Shown piece after piece: positions 16,969 through 25,456 of a stretch of 64,000 nt of DNA (the first letter of the stretch is position 1; every line of letters starts with the position of its first letter). The notes below the pieces were generated by a model. The model was given only the letters and a program-made list of their open reading frames with translations, did not search any database and was not told where the DNA came from. The position numbers and the translations under genes were made by a program. Source of the DNA: Aliivibrio_A kagoshimensis (GTDB taxonomy: Bacteria > Pseudomonadota > Gammaproteobacteria > Enterobacterales > Vibrionaceae); assembly GCF_050337105.1 (NCBI RefSeq), contig NZ_JAKJSQ010000009.1, positions 19,791-83,790 on the forward strand, read 5' to 3'.

Positions 16969-17986
16969 ATTCTCTACCAAACAACAGCACTTTTAGTGCG
17001 CTCTCTTGCTCCACATCGTTAAATTCTGGGGCATTATCTAAACGTCTAATAAAGGTTAGCTCTGGGGCATCGGCTGCCATGCCTTCAATAAGAAAGTCTG
17101 AGGTCACCGAAGGATCATTGACACAGGCCACCACCTGCCCTTCTTCAGATAATAACTCAGGCAGACGACGTAGAATTTTCTGATAATCTTTGGTTAACGC
17201 AAAGCTCCCTTTTTGAAAAGAGGGTGGGTCGATAATAATCAGATCATACTGACCCAATTTTTTCACCTTACCCCACGACTTAAAGAGTTCATGACCTAAG
17301 AAAGTCACTTTACGTAAATCATGCTCATTTAAACGGTGGTTATCACGGCCTCGGCTTAATACTGATTTGGCCATATCAAGATTCACAACATGCTCAGCGC
17401 CACCCGCAATGGCAGCCACCGAGAAACCGCACGTGTAAGCGAACAGGTTTAACACCCGCTTTCCTTCACTGTGTTGTTCAACCCACTGACGGCCATAGCG
17501 CATGTCTAAAAACAGCCCCATGTTCTGATTTTTTCCAAGGTCTAACTGATACTTCAAGCCACTCTCTTGCGCTACGGGAAAATCATTAAGCTGACCCACG
17601 ATCACATCGACTGGCGAGCGATCCCGTGTGCGGTGCTGAATCACAATCGACTGCCCTTCAGACTCTTGCCATAATGGGGTGTCAGCAAAAGCCTGTAGCC
17701 CTGCAATTAACACTTGTAAAAATTCATCACTAGGCTCTTTAAATAAGCCGATCAGTAACTGTCCCTGCAGCCAATCTGCTGTGAGCTGCTCTAAGCCTGG
17801 GAAGCAGCGACCTCGCCCATGAAACAGTCGACGAAGTTCATCAGGGCGATGCGCAAAAGCGTGCGTTAAGTGTTCAAAAAATATGGGTAGGGCTTGAGGG
17901 GACATCACTTCAGCATCACGGTTTGGGTTATCTACTGTTTCCATGGTTTCCATCGTCTCTATTGGTTCTTTATGTGTAGGGGCCAT
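16967..17986 (-). CDS. class I SAM-dependent methyltransferase, RlmI-like
   Basis: 339 residues. The C-terminal two thirds is a Rossmann methyltransferase: VLNLFAYTCGFSVAAIAGGAE is the SAM loop (about 180-200), NLDMAK the acidic end of strand 2, and IIDPPSFQKGSF the motif IV with DPPS, as in the RlmI family of 23S rRNA cytosine methyltransferases. There is no PUA domain, so the target may differ from RlmI. It begins 5 bases after the pseudouridine synthase gene, forming an RNA-modification operon. The true start is uncertain: Met1, Met12, Met15 and Met28 are all possible and none has a strong ribosome-binding site; similarity looks firm only from about residue 28. Confidence 0.8.
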   Translation of the reverse strand: MAPTHKEPIETMETMETVDNPNRDAEVMSPQALPIFFEHLTHAFAHRPDELRRLFHGRGRCFPGLEQLTADWLQGQLLIGLFKEPSDEFLQVLIAGLQAFADTPLWQESEGQSIVIQHRTRDRSPVDVIVGQLNDFPVAQESGLKYQLDLGKNQNMGLFLDMRYGRQWVEQHSEGKRVLNLFAYTCGFSVAAIAGGAEHVVNLDMAKSVLSRGRDNHRLNEHDLRKVTFLGHELFKSWGKVKKLGQYDLIIIDPPSFQKGSFALTKDYQKILRRLPELLSEEGQVVACVNDPSVTSDFLIEGMAADAPELTFIRRLDNAPEFNDVEQESALKVLLFGRE

Positions 17987-17991
17987 TCAGA

Positions 17992-18687
17992 TTACAGGGT
18001 TGGCCATGGCAAAGATAATGGCTGTTGCCACTGCTCAAGACCTAGTTGTACCTCGTCTCGCAGCCACTCTGTACCCTGCTCAGGCAAGCAGCGGAAGGTA
18101 TGTGTCTCATGTTGATACTCAAACGTCAGTTGATAGGCGTGCAGGTACCCACGATCGGCTTCACTCTGATCACCATAAATAGGATCACCTAAAATCGCCG
18201 AACCGACACTTTTGAGAGCCACTCGAATTTGATGGGTTTTCCCCGTATGAGGCTTACATAGAAAAAGTCGTTGCGCTTTGCCATCACCCGTTGAAACACC
18301 AGCGGGTAAAGAGAAAAACTGGGTAATCGCTGGATTCTCTTTGCTATTCAGTAATTTCCAAGAGGAACGACGGGAGCGCTGCATATCGCCAATCACTGTA
18401 CCTTGTTTTTTCTTAGGCTTTTTGGTGCCAATAGCCAGATAAAATTTTTGCACCAAACGCTCAGCAAACGCCTGAGACAACTCACTAGCCGCCGACTGAT
18501 GTCGAGCAATCAACAATATACCCGATGTCATTTTGTCTAAACGATGCACTAGATAGAGCTGTTTATCTCCACTCTCTTTGGCCAATTCAAGAAGTAAAGA
18601 GGTTTCACCATCATCTTTATGAACACTCACATTGGGGTGTTTGTTGATAATAATGAAGTCGGAATTTTGATGAAGGATGTCAAACAT
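17992..18687 (-). CDS. RluA-family pseudouridine synthase
   Basis: 231 residues, catalytic domain only, without an S4 domain. The signature HRLDKMTSGILLIA has the catalytic Asp51; GKTHQIRVALKSVGSAILGDPIYG is the conserved RNA-binding/active-site block at about 168-191. It resembles the small vibrio RluA-like proteins whose RNA target is not assigned, rather than TruC or RluC. First gene of a two-gene operon with the methyltransferase; unknown which RNA is modified. Confidence 0.87.
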   Translation of the reverse strand: MFDILHQNSDFIIINKHPNVSVHKDDGETSLLLELAKESGDKQLYLVHRLDKMTSGILLIARHQSAASELSQAFAERLVQKFYLAIGTKKPKKKQGTVIGDMQRSRRSSWKLLNSKENPAITQFFSLPAGVSTGDGKAQRLFLCKPHTGKTHQIRVALKSVGSAILGDPIYGDQSEADRGYLHAYQLTFEYQHETHTFRCLPEQGTEWLRDEVQLGLEQWQQPLSLPWPTL

Positions 18688-18760
18688 GTAAGCTCCTGTA
18701 TTTGCCGCAGAGTATAGCTACTCTATGGCAAAAACAGAAGTGGTCTGTGGCTTTATGTGA

Positions 18761-20434
18761 TTAGGCTAATTTGAATTTAGCCAGTAAGGCTTCAAGCTGT
18801 GTCACTTTGTCTCGTAACTCATGCGACCGTTCTGAACTGTTTTCCGTTAACGTCACAGAGTGAGCCGCAATATCATTGATGATGGCAATATCTTGGGCGA
18901 TCTCTTTCGTCACCGCCGTTTGCTCTTCGGTCGCTGTGGCAATAGTTTGAATCATTGACTGTACATTGTTTGAGCTCGACACTATCTCTTTAAGGGCATT
19001 GCCTGCATTCTCACTCAATGAAACGCCATCTTGCACTAAAGAGGCACTGGCTTGAGATTGAGCCATCACATCTGAGGTGCCTGTCTGAATCGCGTTCACT
19101 AAATCTGTCACCTCTTTCGTCGCATCACTGGTTCTGGCTGCTAATGCACGGACTTCATCGGCAACCACAGCAAAGCCTCGTCCATACTCTCCTGCCCTTG
19201 CCGCTTCGATTGCCGCATTTAATGCTAATAAGTTGGTTTGATCGGCGATACTACCGATCACCTTAATAACACTACCAATTTCATCACTGCGCTGATCTAA
19301 CGTCTGCATGTTGTCTGACATACTGTTCATCTGCTGAGATACTTCTTGAGTACTGGTTACCATCTCGTTGATGACCATTCCGCCTTCTTGAGCAGATTGA
19401 CCCGCTTCTTGCGCAATATCAGAGGTCAGTACACTTTGCTGTGCGACTTCGTTAATCGTCAGTGTTAGCTCTTCAGAAGCCGTGGCAATCATACTGGCTT
19501 TTGAGGCTTGCTGTTGAGCACCATCCAACATTTTTTCTGTGGAGTTATCAAGTTCAACCGACACTTGTTTCACTTCATCACTCACCGAGGAGATAGATGA
19601 TAGCAACGTTTGTAATGAGACCTGCATAGTATTCACCGATACCGCCAGTGCCGCTAACTCATCACTGCTCTTATCTTCTATCGGTTGTGATGAGAGATCA
19701 CCACTAGCCACTTTTTCAGCCAAACTGGCGACGGCAGAAACACGTCGTGTGATGGTAGTTGAAAGGCGGTAAGCGATAAGTAAGCTCAAAATTGAAGCCA
19801 CAATGGTTAACCCAATCAAGGTTTTTTTCAGCATGGTTAACTTACTGTGAAGTTTTGTCAATGCTAGGGTTGCTCCCTCAACTTCTTCTGCTGCAGCTTC
19901 ATTGAGTTCTTTTTCTAATGTATTAAGCAGGCTATCTTCAATATATTCTAAACTCTCATAAGCATAGGGAATATCCTCTTCATAATAGACGCCATCTTCA
20001 ATCAAACTGAACACATCAAGATCAACCAAATCATAAAACTCCGTTACCGTCGCTTTGATTAAGTTCATACGCTGCTTATCAACTGCGTTGTCTGATTCGA
20101 GAGGAATTAACTCATCGAGGATTTGAGTAAACTCTTTGTAGTTTTTTTGAAAGTTATCCTTCTGCTCTGCTCCCGCTTTTTCTAAACCACCGGAGAGGAA
20201 TTTATAGATATTGAGCATCATGTCACCTTGCTTATCGATCAAGCTCAGGTACAGCACAGTACTTGGTACATTCTTATGTTCAATTTTTTCAGATAGCACC
20301 AATGTCTGGTTTAAGATCCACCAACTGGTCAAAACCGTTAAACTCATTAGCAGAATGATGACAGAAAAAGAGGCATACAACTTCTTTTGCAGATTAATTG
20401 TAAACTTCCACTTCCATCTAAAATTCAATCTCAT
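18761..20434 (-). CDS. methyl-accepting chemotaxis protein
   Basis: Transmembrane chemoreceptor of 557 residues from ATG 20434. A basic N terminus leads into a first membrane helix (about 20-45), a periplasmic helical domain of roughly 160 residues (four-helix-bundle size), a second membrane helix (about 205-222), HAMP, and a signalling domain with the hairpin tip DQTNLLALNAAIEAARAGE (just under 20 residues) and ADEVRALAART. The frame is open to a TTG ten codons upstream, but the ATG has AAGGTGG six bases before it and is preferred. Ligand unknown. It stands alone; a 367-base gap precedes it. Confidence 0.93.
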   Translation of the reverse strand: MRLNFRWKWKFTINLQKKLYASFSVIILLMSLTVLTSWWILNQTLVLSEKIEHKNVPSTVLYLSLIDKQGDMMLNIYKFLSGGLEKAGAEQKDNFQKNYKEFTQILDELIPLESDNAVDKQRMNLIKATVTEFYDLVDLDVFSLIEDGVYYEEDIPYAYESLEYIEDSLLNTLEKELNEAAAEEVEGATLALTKLHSKLTMLKKTLIGLTIVASILSLLIAYRLSTTITRRVSAVASLAEKVASGDLSSQPIEDKSSDELAALAVSVNTMQVSLQTLLSSISSVSDEVKQVSVELDNSTEKMLDGAQQQASKASMIATASEELTLTINEVAQQSVLTSDIAQEAGQSAQEGGMVINEMVTSTQEVSQQMNSMSDNMQTLDQRSDEIGSVIKVIGSIADQTNLLALNAAIEAARAGEYGRGFAVVADEVRALAARTSDATKEVTDLVNAIQTGTSDVMAQSQASASLVQDGVSLSENAGNALKEIVSSSNNVQSMIQTIATATEEQTAVTKEIAQDIAIINDIAAHSVTLTENSSERSHELRDKVTQLEALLAKFKLA

Positions 20435-20801
20435 AACTACCACCTTTTTAACGCTTTTATTCAATTACTGCGTGAGAAACAGAGAGCTCATCTAAAAAAA
20501 CACCCATCTAGAGATGACGAATCAATATTGAGAAAAACAAACTATTAACATAATAGTAATAATAAAACTCAATAAATGTACATAATTAATCATTCTTTTC
20601 GTGATAAGGGGGCAAATAAAAAAGTGTTTTCGTTCGTTAATGATAAAAAAAGAGAATTAATAATCTTATGCACAATAAGCGCATAAAGTTCGCAGTTGAT
20701 TTTGTATTCAATTCTCATCGATTAATGTAGCTAATCTAAACAATATCGCTAATATAATGACTCGTAATTACGTCTTCGTTTAAAAGGTATAACAACTTTA
20801 T
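20435..20801. other. AT-rich intergenic region between divergent chemoreceptor and cls genes
   Basis: No ORF with a credible ribosome-binding site on either strand. It must hold the promoters of both divergent genes. I find no clear sigma-28 flagellar promoter for the chemoreceptor. GAGAATT near 20652 and AATTCTC near 20711 could pair weakly, the only structure noticed. Confidence 0.5.
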
Positions 20802-22259
20802 ATGGATAAACTCTACCAAGCTTTTGCATTTGCAGCATTACTTGCCTACTGGGTGATGGTTGTTGGTGTAACGTTAAGAGTGGTGTTTAAACGTCGCGCT
20901 GTTGGCGTATCACTAGCCTGGCTACTGATTATCTATATTCTACCCATTGTGGGTGTTATTTTTTATTTCCTATTTGGTGAACTCAACTTAGGAAAAAAAA
21001 GAGCGGCACGTGCCAAAGAGATGTTTCAGCCTTATGAGCGTTGGTTTAATCAACTGCACGATTGCCCGGCGCATCAACCTCAACACATCTCGTCCCATTT
21101 AACACCTATTCATGATCTTTGTTTAAACCGTTCAAGCATTCCAGCCTTGTGCGGTGACACTCTCTCACTACAAAACTCGCCCCATGAAATTCTACGTTCT
21201 ATGGTTGACGATATCTCTAATGCCCAGCACTTTGTTCACCTTGAGTTTTATATTTGGCATCCAGGTGGATTGGCTGATTCGGTAGGCACCGCTCTAATAA
21301 AAGCAGCCAAGCGAGGGGTTAAGGTCAAAGTCCAACTTGACTCTGCAGGTAGCATGCGCTTTTTTAAGAGCCATTGGCCCGATATGTTACAAACGGCAGG
21401 CATTGAGTTAATTGAAGGTTTAGCGGTTTCCCCTATCAGAATGTTCTTCAGGCGACTCGATCTCCGCCAACACCGAAAACTGGTGATTATCGATAACCAT
21501 GTTGCTTATACGGGGTCGATGAATTTGGTCGATCCTCAGCACTTCAAACAAAACGCAGGAGTTGGGCAGTGGGTGGATGTGATGGTCCGTCTTACAGGGC
21601 CGAGTGCCGCAGTCTTAGATACCATTCATTCTTGGGATTGGGAGGTGGAAACTGGCGATAGAAACATCACTCAACTCCCCCTTTGTGACATCGATAATTC
21701 TGCGGAGGTACTAAGTTCTGTTCAAGTGATTCCCTCCGGACCAGGAATGCCGGAGGATATCATTCAACAAACGCTTATTACTGCGTTTAACCAAGCGAAA
21801 CAGAGTATTTGTATTACCACTCCCTATTTTGTTCCCAGTGAACACCTTCTACAAACCATAAAAATGACCGCATACCGTGGCATCAAGGTGGATTTGATTA
21901 TCCCAGCCAAAAATGATTCCATCATGGTGGATTGGGCTTCTCGTTCATTTTTTAGTGATCTTCTTGAAGCTGGGGTCAATATTTATCGCTTTACTGGTGG
22001 GTTGTTACATACCAAGTCTGTGGTTATTGATGAGCAATTTTGTTTGATTGGGACGGTAAACCTCGACATGAGAAGCTTGTGGCTCAATTTTGAACTCACT
22101 CTGGCCATAGATGATCTCGAATTCACCCGAGAACTCAGTTGGGTACAACAAGATTACCTCAAGCATTCAACCCGAGTAGAGTCTGAACTGTGGCAGGAAC
22201 GCTCCATTCTTAACCGTTTCATTGAACGCGTTTTCTATATGTTCAGCCCACTTCTTTAA
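20802..22259 (+). CDS. cls: cardiolipin synthase A
   Basis: Phospholipase-D-superfamily enzyme of 485 residues (E. coli ClsA 486) that makes cardiolipin from two phosphatidylglycerols at the inner membrane. Two hydrophobic helices (about 5-28 and 36-58) come first. The two HKD motifs are HRKLVIIDN with His224 and HTKSVVIDE with His403, each followed by the usual GSMN and GTVNLDMRS. ATG 20802 has only a distant AAGGT; no better start exists. Followed by a hairpin terminator. Confidence 0.95.
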   Translation: MDKLYQAFAFAALLAYWVMVVGVTLRVVFKRRAVGVSLAWLLIIYILPIVGVIFYFLFGELNLGKKRAARAKEMFQPYERWFNQLHDCPAHQPQHISSHLTPIHDLCLNRSSIPALCGDTLSLQNSPHEILRSMVDDISNAQHFVHLEFYIWHPGGLADSVGTALIKAAKRGVKVKVQLDSAGSMRFFKSHWPDMLQTAGIELIEGLAVSPIRMFFRRLDLRQHRKLVIIDNHVAYTGSMNLVDPQHFKQNAGVGQWVDVMVRLTGPSAAVLDTIHSWDWEVETGDRNITQLPLCDIDNSAEVLSSVQVIPSGPGMPEDIIQQTLITAFNQAKQSICITTPYFVPSEHLLQTIKMTAYRGIKVDLIIPAKNDSIMVDWASRSFFSDLLEAGVNIYRFTGGLLHTKSVVIDEQFCLIGTVNLDMRSLWLNFELTLAIDDLEFTRELSWVQQDYLKHSTRVESELWQERSILNRFIERVFYMFSPLL

Positions 22260-22263
22260 ACAA

Positions 22264-22294
22264 AAACAGCCTAAGTTATCTGCTTAGGCTGTTT
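22264..22294. terminator. bidirectional terminator between cls and the 117-residue gene
   Basis: AAACAGCCTAAG and CTTAGGCTGTTT form a perfect 12-bp stem with a 7-base loop between convergent genes. Confidence 0.88.
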
Positions 22295-22297
22295 GTC

Positions 22298-22651
22298 TTA
22301 TCGCTTTTTAGGTTGCGTATAGGTTTTACCCGCCGCTTTATAACTCTCTTTATCTTTGACATCAAACATGACGTAGAAAAACCAAGCAATAAACTTAATC
22401 ACATCATCACCTTCGTTCATGATCCATTCTGCAAACTCTTCGCTCGACCCATTCTCTTCTGAATATTGTGTCGTAACATGGTAGATACGTTTTTCGCCTT
22501 CCACCTGAGCTAAACTGAACTGACCTGCCAGTGACTCAGCCGCTTCGACAACCTCTGGATTGTCAGATGCTTTCAGTGCTTCTAACACCTGCGGCAAATT
22601 CTCCAATTTACTGAGTGACTGTACTAACGCTTCAAACTGATCTTTCAACAT
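22298..22651 (-). CDS. conserved-looking cytosolic protein of unknown function
   Basis: 117 residues, acidic N-terminal helices (LKDQFEALVQSLSKLENLPQVLE) then a segment with EFAEWIMNEGDDVIKFIAWFFYVMFDV (residues about 73-99) rich in aromatic residues and a basic tail KTYTQPKKR. No signal peptide and no catalytic motif. I do not recognise the family with certainty. It is bounded by its own terminator and read towards cls, so it is likely monocistronic. Good gene-like composition and a plausible ATG make it a real gene. Confidence 0.75.
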   Translation of the reverse strand: MLKDQFEALVQSLSKLENLPQVLEALKASDNPEVVEAAESLAGQFSLAQVEGEKRIYHVTTQYSEENGSSEEFAEWIMNEGDDVIKFIAWFFYVMFDVKDKESYKAAGKTYTQPKKR

Positions 22652-22799
22652 ACTTCATAACCTACTTGGATAATATGGCGACATTCTAGCAATTATTTAC
22701 GACGTAATTTCTTTTTTTTACTTATCTCCCTTGCCTTAGCCCGCCACACATGGTTTATATAAGTGCATAGTGACAATCAATATCATAGGGATGGAATGG

Positions 22800-24005
22800 A
22801 TGAGCAAGAACACCAAACAGCAATTAGAGACCACACTGGTCACCGCTGGCAGAGCTAAGAAATGGACCAATGGTGTTGTTAACCCATCAGTTCAACGCGC
22901 TTCAACCGTTGTATTTAATAGTGTGAAAGAGAAAAACAACGCCACAATGGATCGTAAAGGCAAAACACTCTTTTATGGCCGTCGCGGTACTCAAACCCAT
23001 TTTGCTTTTCAAGATGCCATGGTGGAGATTGAAGGCGGAGTAGGTTGTGCACTATACCCATGCGGAACGGCAGCTATCAGTAATGCGATTCTCTCTTTTG
23101 TCAAAACCGGCGATCATATTTTAATGGTGGATGCCTGTTATGAACCGACTCGTGACTTTTGTGATGTGATTTTGAAAAAGATGGGTGTAGAGACCACCTA
23201 TTATGATCCGAGCATTGGTGACGGTATTAGAGAACTTATTCAGCCCAATACGACTGTTCTTTTCACAGAGTCGCCGTGCTCTATTACGATGGAAGTGCAA
23301 GATGTTCCTACATTAGCTCGCATTGCCCATGAACAGGATATCGTGGTGATGCTCGACAATACGTGGGCGGCGGGTGTTAACTTCTCACCGTTTGACTTTG
23401 GTGTGGATATCTCCATTCAAGCGGCAACAAAATACATTGTTGGGCACTCTGATGTCATGCTTGGTACCGCTGTTGCCAATAAAAAATGTTGGCCACAATT
23501 GCAAGAACAGAGTTATTTGATGGGACAGTGTGTCTCTCCTGACGACGTCTACCTCGCCATGCGCGGTCTACGCACCATGGGGGTTCGTTTAAAGCAACAC
23601 CAAGAGAGCAGTATAAAAGTCGCAAACTGGTTAGCACAGCATCCGTTGGTTGATCACGTACGCCACCCTGCATTACCAAGTTGCCCCGGCCATGAATTTT
23701 ACCAACGAGATTTTACAGGGTGCAACGGATTATTCTCATTTGTCCTAAAACAGAGTGATAATGCAGCGACCACTGCCCTGTTAGATGGGATGAAACACTT
23801 TAGTATGGGCTACTCTTGGGGAGGGTTTGAAAGTCTCATTCTGGCCAACGAACCTCGCAGTTTTAACAGTTTACGAACCGTAGCCAACCCTAACTTTTCT
23901 GGCACACTGATTCGGGTGCATATTGGCTTAGAAAATGTGGATGAATTGATTGCTGATTTAGAACAAGGTTTAGCGCGTTACTCACAAACGTTGAGTGAAG
24001 CCTGA
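22800..24005 (+). CDS. metC: cystathionine beta-lyase
   Basis: PLP enzyme of 401 residues from ATG 22800 that cleaves cystathionine to homocysteine in methionine synthesis. Alignment by eye with E. coli MetC is strong: TLVTAGRAKKWTNGVVN, LFYGRRGTQTHF, LFTESPCSITMEVQDVP and MLDNTWAAG. The PLP lysine is Lys211 in IQAATKYIVGHSD. The open frame extends to a GTG at 22770, and another ATG lies at 22791; 22800 is preferred because residue 1 then aligns with the E. coli start. No convincing MetJ box seen upstream. Confidence 0.94.
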   Translation: MSKNTKQQLETTLVTAGRAKKWTNGVVNPSVQRASTVVFNSVKEKNNATMDRKGKTLFYGRRGTQTHFAFQDAMVEIEGGVGCALYPCGTAAISNAILSFVKTGDHILMVDACYEPTRDFCDVILKKMGVETTYYDPSIGDGIRELIQPNTTVLFTESPCSITMEVQDVPTLARIAHEQDIVVMLDNTWAAGVNFSPFDFGVDISIQAATKYIVGHSDVMLGTAVANKKCWPQLQEQSYLMGQCVSPDDVYLAMRGLRTMGVRLKQHQESSIKVANWLAQHPLVDHVRHPALPSCPGHEFYQRDFTGCNGLFSFVLKQSDNAATTALLDGMKHFSMGYSWGGFESLILANEPRSFNSLRTVANPNFSGTLIRVHIGLENVDELIADLEQGLARYSQTLSEA

Positions 24006-24030
24006 GTATAGACTCCCTATCAATATTTTA

Positions 24031-24058
24031 AAAAACCTGCTCAGTGAGCAGGTTTTTT
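24031..24058. terminator. terminator after metC
   Basis: AAAAACCTGCT and AGCAGGTTTTTT flank CAGTG. It separates metC from the convergent PEP-CTERM gene and can serve both. Confidence 0.92.
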
Positions 24059-24065
24059 ATCTCTA

Positions 24066-24674
24066 CTACCGCTGTTTTCTTAAGCGAGTCAACCCCAAAA
24101 CACCAAAGGCAAACATCAGTAATGTGCTTGGCTCTGGAATTGGATTAACAGGTCCTATCGTGAAATTGTTAATATTAAATGACGCAAATTTACCCTTCAT
24201 TAGGCCACCAACACCACAATCTGAGGTGCATGTCATTCCGTTTGGACCAAATAAATAATCAGACCAATTCGTTAATACTAGTGAAGCTCTTTCCATATCT
24301 TTAAAAAACTCCCCTCCAGCAGCTTCAATAACGATACTCTCTTCTAGACTAGGTATCATAGGATTATTCAGTGTAATTGAATCTGAAAAATACTCAGTAG
24401 GATCTAAAGAAAAATCAAATAGCTCCTTACCAACATTAATGCTCATATCTATCCAATTAATAGTTCTACTTGTCATAGATATCTTCCCAAACCCTACTTG
24501 TGGGATAGGTGCGTTATCCAAGTTGATAGAAATATTTCCTGTGACCATCTCACCCACTTCAAATGAGCTTGGAAAAAAAGTATTAACTGCGCCAGAAAAT
24601 TCCCCTTTTATCTCTAGCGCATTGGTTGAAAATGTAAAAAAAACAGCAAAAATCAGAGCAGTAAATTGTTTCAT
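24066..24674 (-). CDS. PEP-CTERM sorting-domain protein
   Basis: Secreted protein of 202 residues. Residues 1-19 form a signal peptide (cut near TNA-LE). The C terminus has the tripartite exosortase signal: IPEPS (about 179-183), a hydrophobic helix TLLMFAFGVLGLTRL, then the basic RLRKQR. The middle is a beta-rich, Asn/Ser/Thr-rich region of unknown function, with two cysteines in MTCTSDCGVGG. Proteins of this type are processed by exosortase and linked to exopolysaccharide. No exosortase or EPS genes are in the window. GAGGT lies about seven bases upstream of ATG. Its lower GC and isolated place suggest accessory origin. Confidence 0.9.
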   Translation of the reverse strand: MKQFTALIFAVFFTFSTNALEIKGEFSGAVNTFFPSSFEVGEMVTGNISINLDNAPIPQVGFGKISMTSRTINWIDMSINVGKELFDFSLDPTEYFSDSITLNNPMIPSLEESIVIEAAGGEFFKDMERASLVLTNWSDYLFGPNGMTCTSDCGVGGLMKGKFASFNINNFTIGPVNPIPEPSTLLMFAFGVLGLTRLRKQR

Positions 24675-24730
24675 TCCTTTACCTCAATACATTGATTTAT
24701 TTGATAGAAATATTTTTACCTCTTCATGTT

Positions 24731-24746
24731 AGCAACCATCAAGCCA
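24731..24746 (-). promoter_or_regulatory. sigma-54-type promoter for the PEP-CTERM gene
   Basis: On the minus strand TGGCTTGATGGTTGCT has the -24 GG and -12 GC dinucleotides at the right 10-base distance and fits TGGCACGN4TTGCT except at two positions. Transcription would start about 45 bases before the ATG. RpoN control of PEP-CTERM genes is known in Zoogloea. Confidence 0.55.
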
Positions 24747-24785
24747 CAATTTTAAGTCACTGTTTAATAAAGATTTACACGAATA

Positions 24786-24810
24786 ATAACCACATTATCA
24801 GAGTGGTTAT
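24786..24810. promoter_or_regulatory. dyad upstream of the sigma-54-type promoter
   Basis: ATAACCAC and GTGGTTAT form a perfect 8-bp inverted repeat with a 9-base centre, 40-64 bases upstream of the -24 element. It could be an activator site for an enhancer-binding protein; no T run suggests a terminator. Confidence 0.35.
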
Positions 24811-24865
24811 GTAAAGTTTCCTGACATTTAGCCCTAAAATAGCCCCCGCCCCAATATAGATTTAT

Positions 24866-24881
24866 TGTGAAACACCTCACT
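24866..24881 (+). promoter_or_regulatory. CRP-like site upstream of rbs operon
   Basis: TGTGA-AACACC-TCACT matches the TGTGA-N6-TCACA consensus at 9 of 10 core positions. It lies about 100 bases upstream of the RbsR-type operator. Catabolite control of ribose genes is established in E. coli. Confidence 0.55.
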
Positions 24882-24971
24882 TTCTAATCAACAAAGAAAT
24901 ATCTATTTTTGATCTTATTCACACTTTTAGCTCATGTGGTGTGCAATCCGATTTAATCAGGTCTAAATTCT

Positions 24972-24989
24972 CATCGAAACGTTTCGATG
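24972..24989 (+). promoter_or_regulatory. RbsR-type operator
   Basis: CATCGAAACGTTTCGATG is an 18-base perfect palindrome with the CGAAACGTTTCG core used by RbsR and other LacI-family proteins. It lies 31 bases before the rbsD start, where a bound repressor would block transcription. The rbsR gene closes this operon. Confidence 0.85.
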
Positions 24990-25020
24990 GCGATTGGTTC
25001 ATCGTTCACAAGGGAACATT

Positions 25021-25440
25021 ATGAAAAAAAATTCACTATTAAATTCTGAGCTTTCCTATGTGATAGCCAAATTGGGCCACACCGATGAGGTAACTATTTG
25101 TGATGCTGGACTGCCTATTCCTAGCTCTACGATTCGTATTGACCTCGCATTAGTTCCCGGTATCCCATCGTTTATCGATACCGTCAAAGCTGTACTGTCT
25201 GAAATGCAGATTCAAGGCGTTGTGATTGCTGAAGAGTTCTCGCAGGTGAGTCCAGACCTTCACCAAGCATTGATTAATGAACTCTGTCACCAAGAGGCTC
25301 TAACCAACAAAAAAGTTACCATCACTTACGTGAGTCATGAGCACTTCAAGCCGATGACGTCGAACAGTAAAGTCGTTGTACGCACTGGCGAGTTCACCCC
25401 TTATGCCAATGTGATATTCCAATCAGGCGTGGTTTTTTAA
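25021..25440 (+). CDS. rbsD: D-ribose pyranase
   Basis: Interconverts beta-pyranose and furanose forms of ribose so that RbsK can use it. 139 residues, identical in length to E. coli RbsD. Conserved DEVTICDAGLPIP (about 18-30) holds the catalytic His/Asp region, and VRTGEFTPYANVI closes the protein. The frame is open upstream, but ATG 25021 with AAGGGA seven bases before it is the right start. First gene of rbsDACBKR. Confidence 0.95.
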   Translation: MKKNSLLNSELSYVIAKLGHTDEVTICDAGLPIPSSTIRIDLALVPGIPSFIDTVKAVLSEMQIQGVVIAEEFSQVSPDLHQALINELCHQEALTNKKVTITYVSHEHFKPMTSNSKVVVRTGEFTPYANVIFQSGVVF

Positions 25441-25456
25441 CAGTTTGAGGCTCGAT

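Noticed and set aside
20435..20801. Sigma-28 flagellar promoter for the chemoreceptor
   Set aside because: No match to TAAAGTTT-N11-GCCGATAA on the minus strand.
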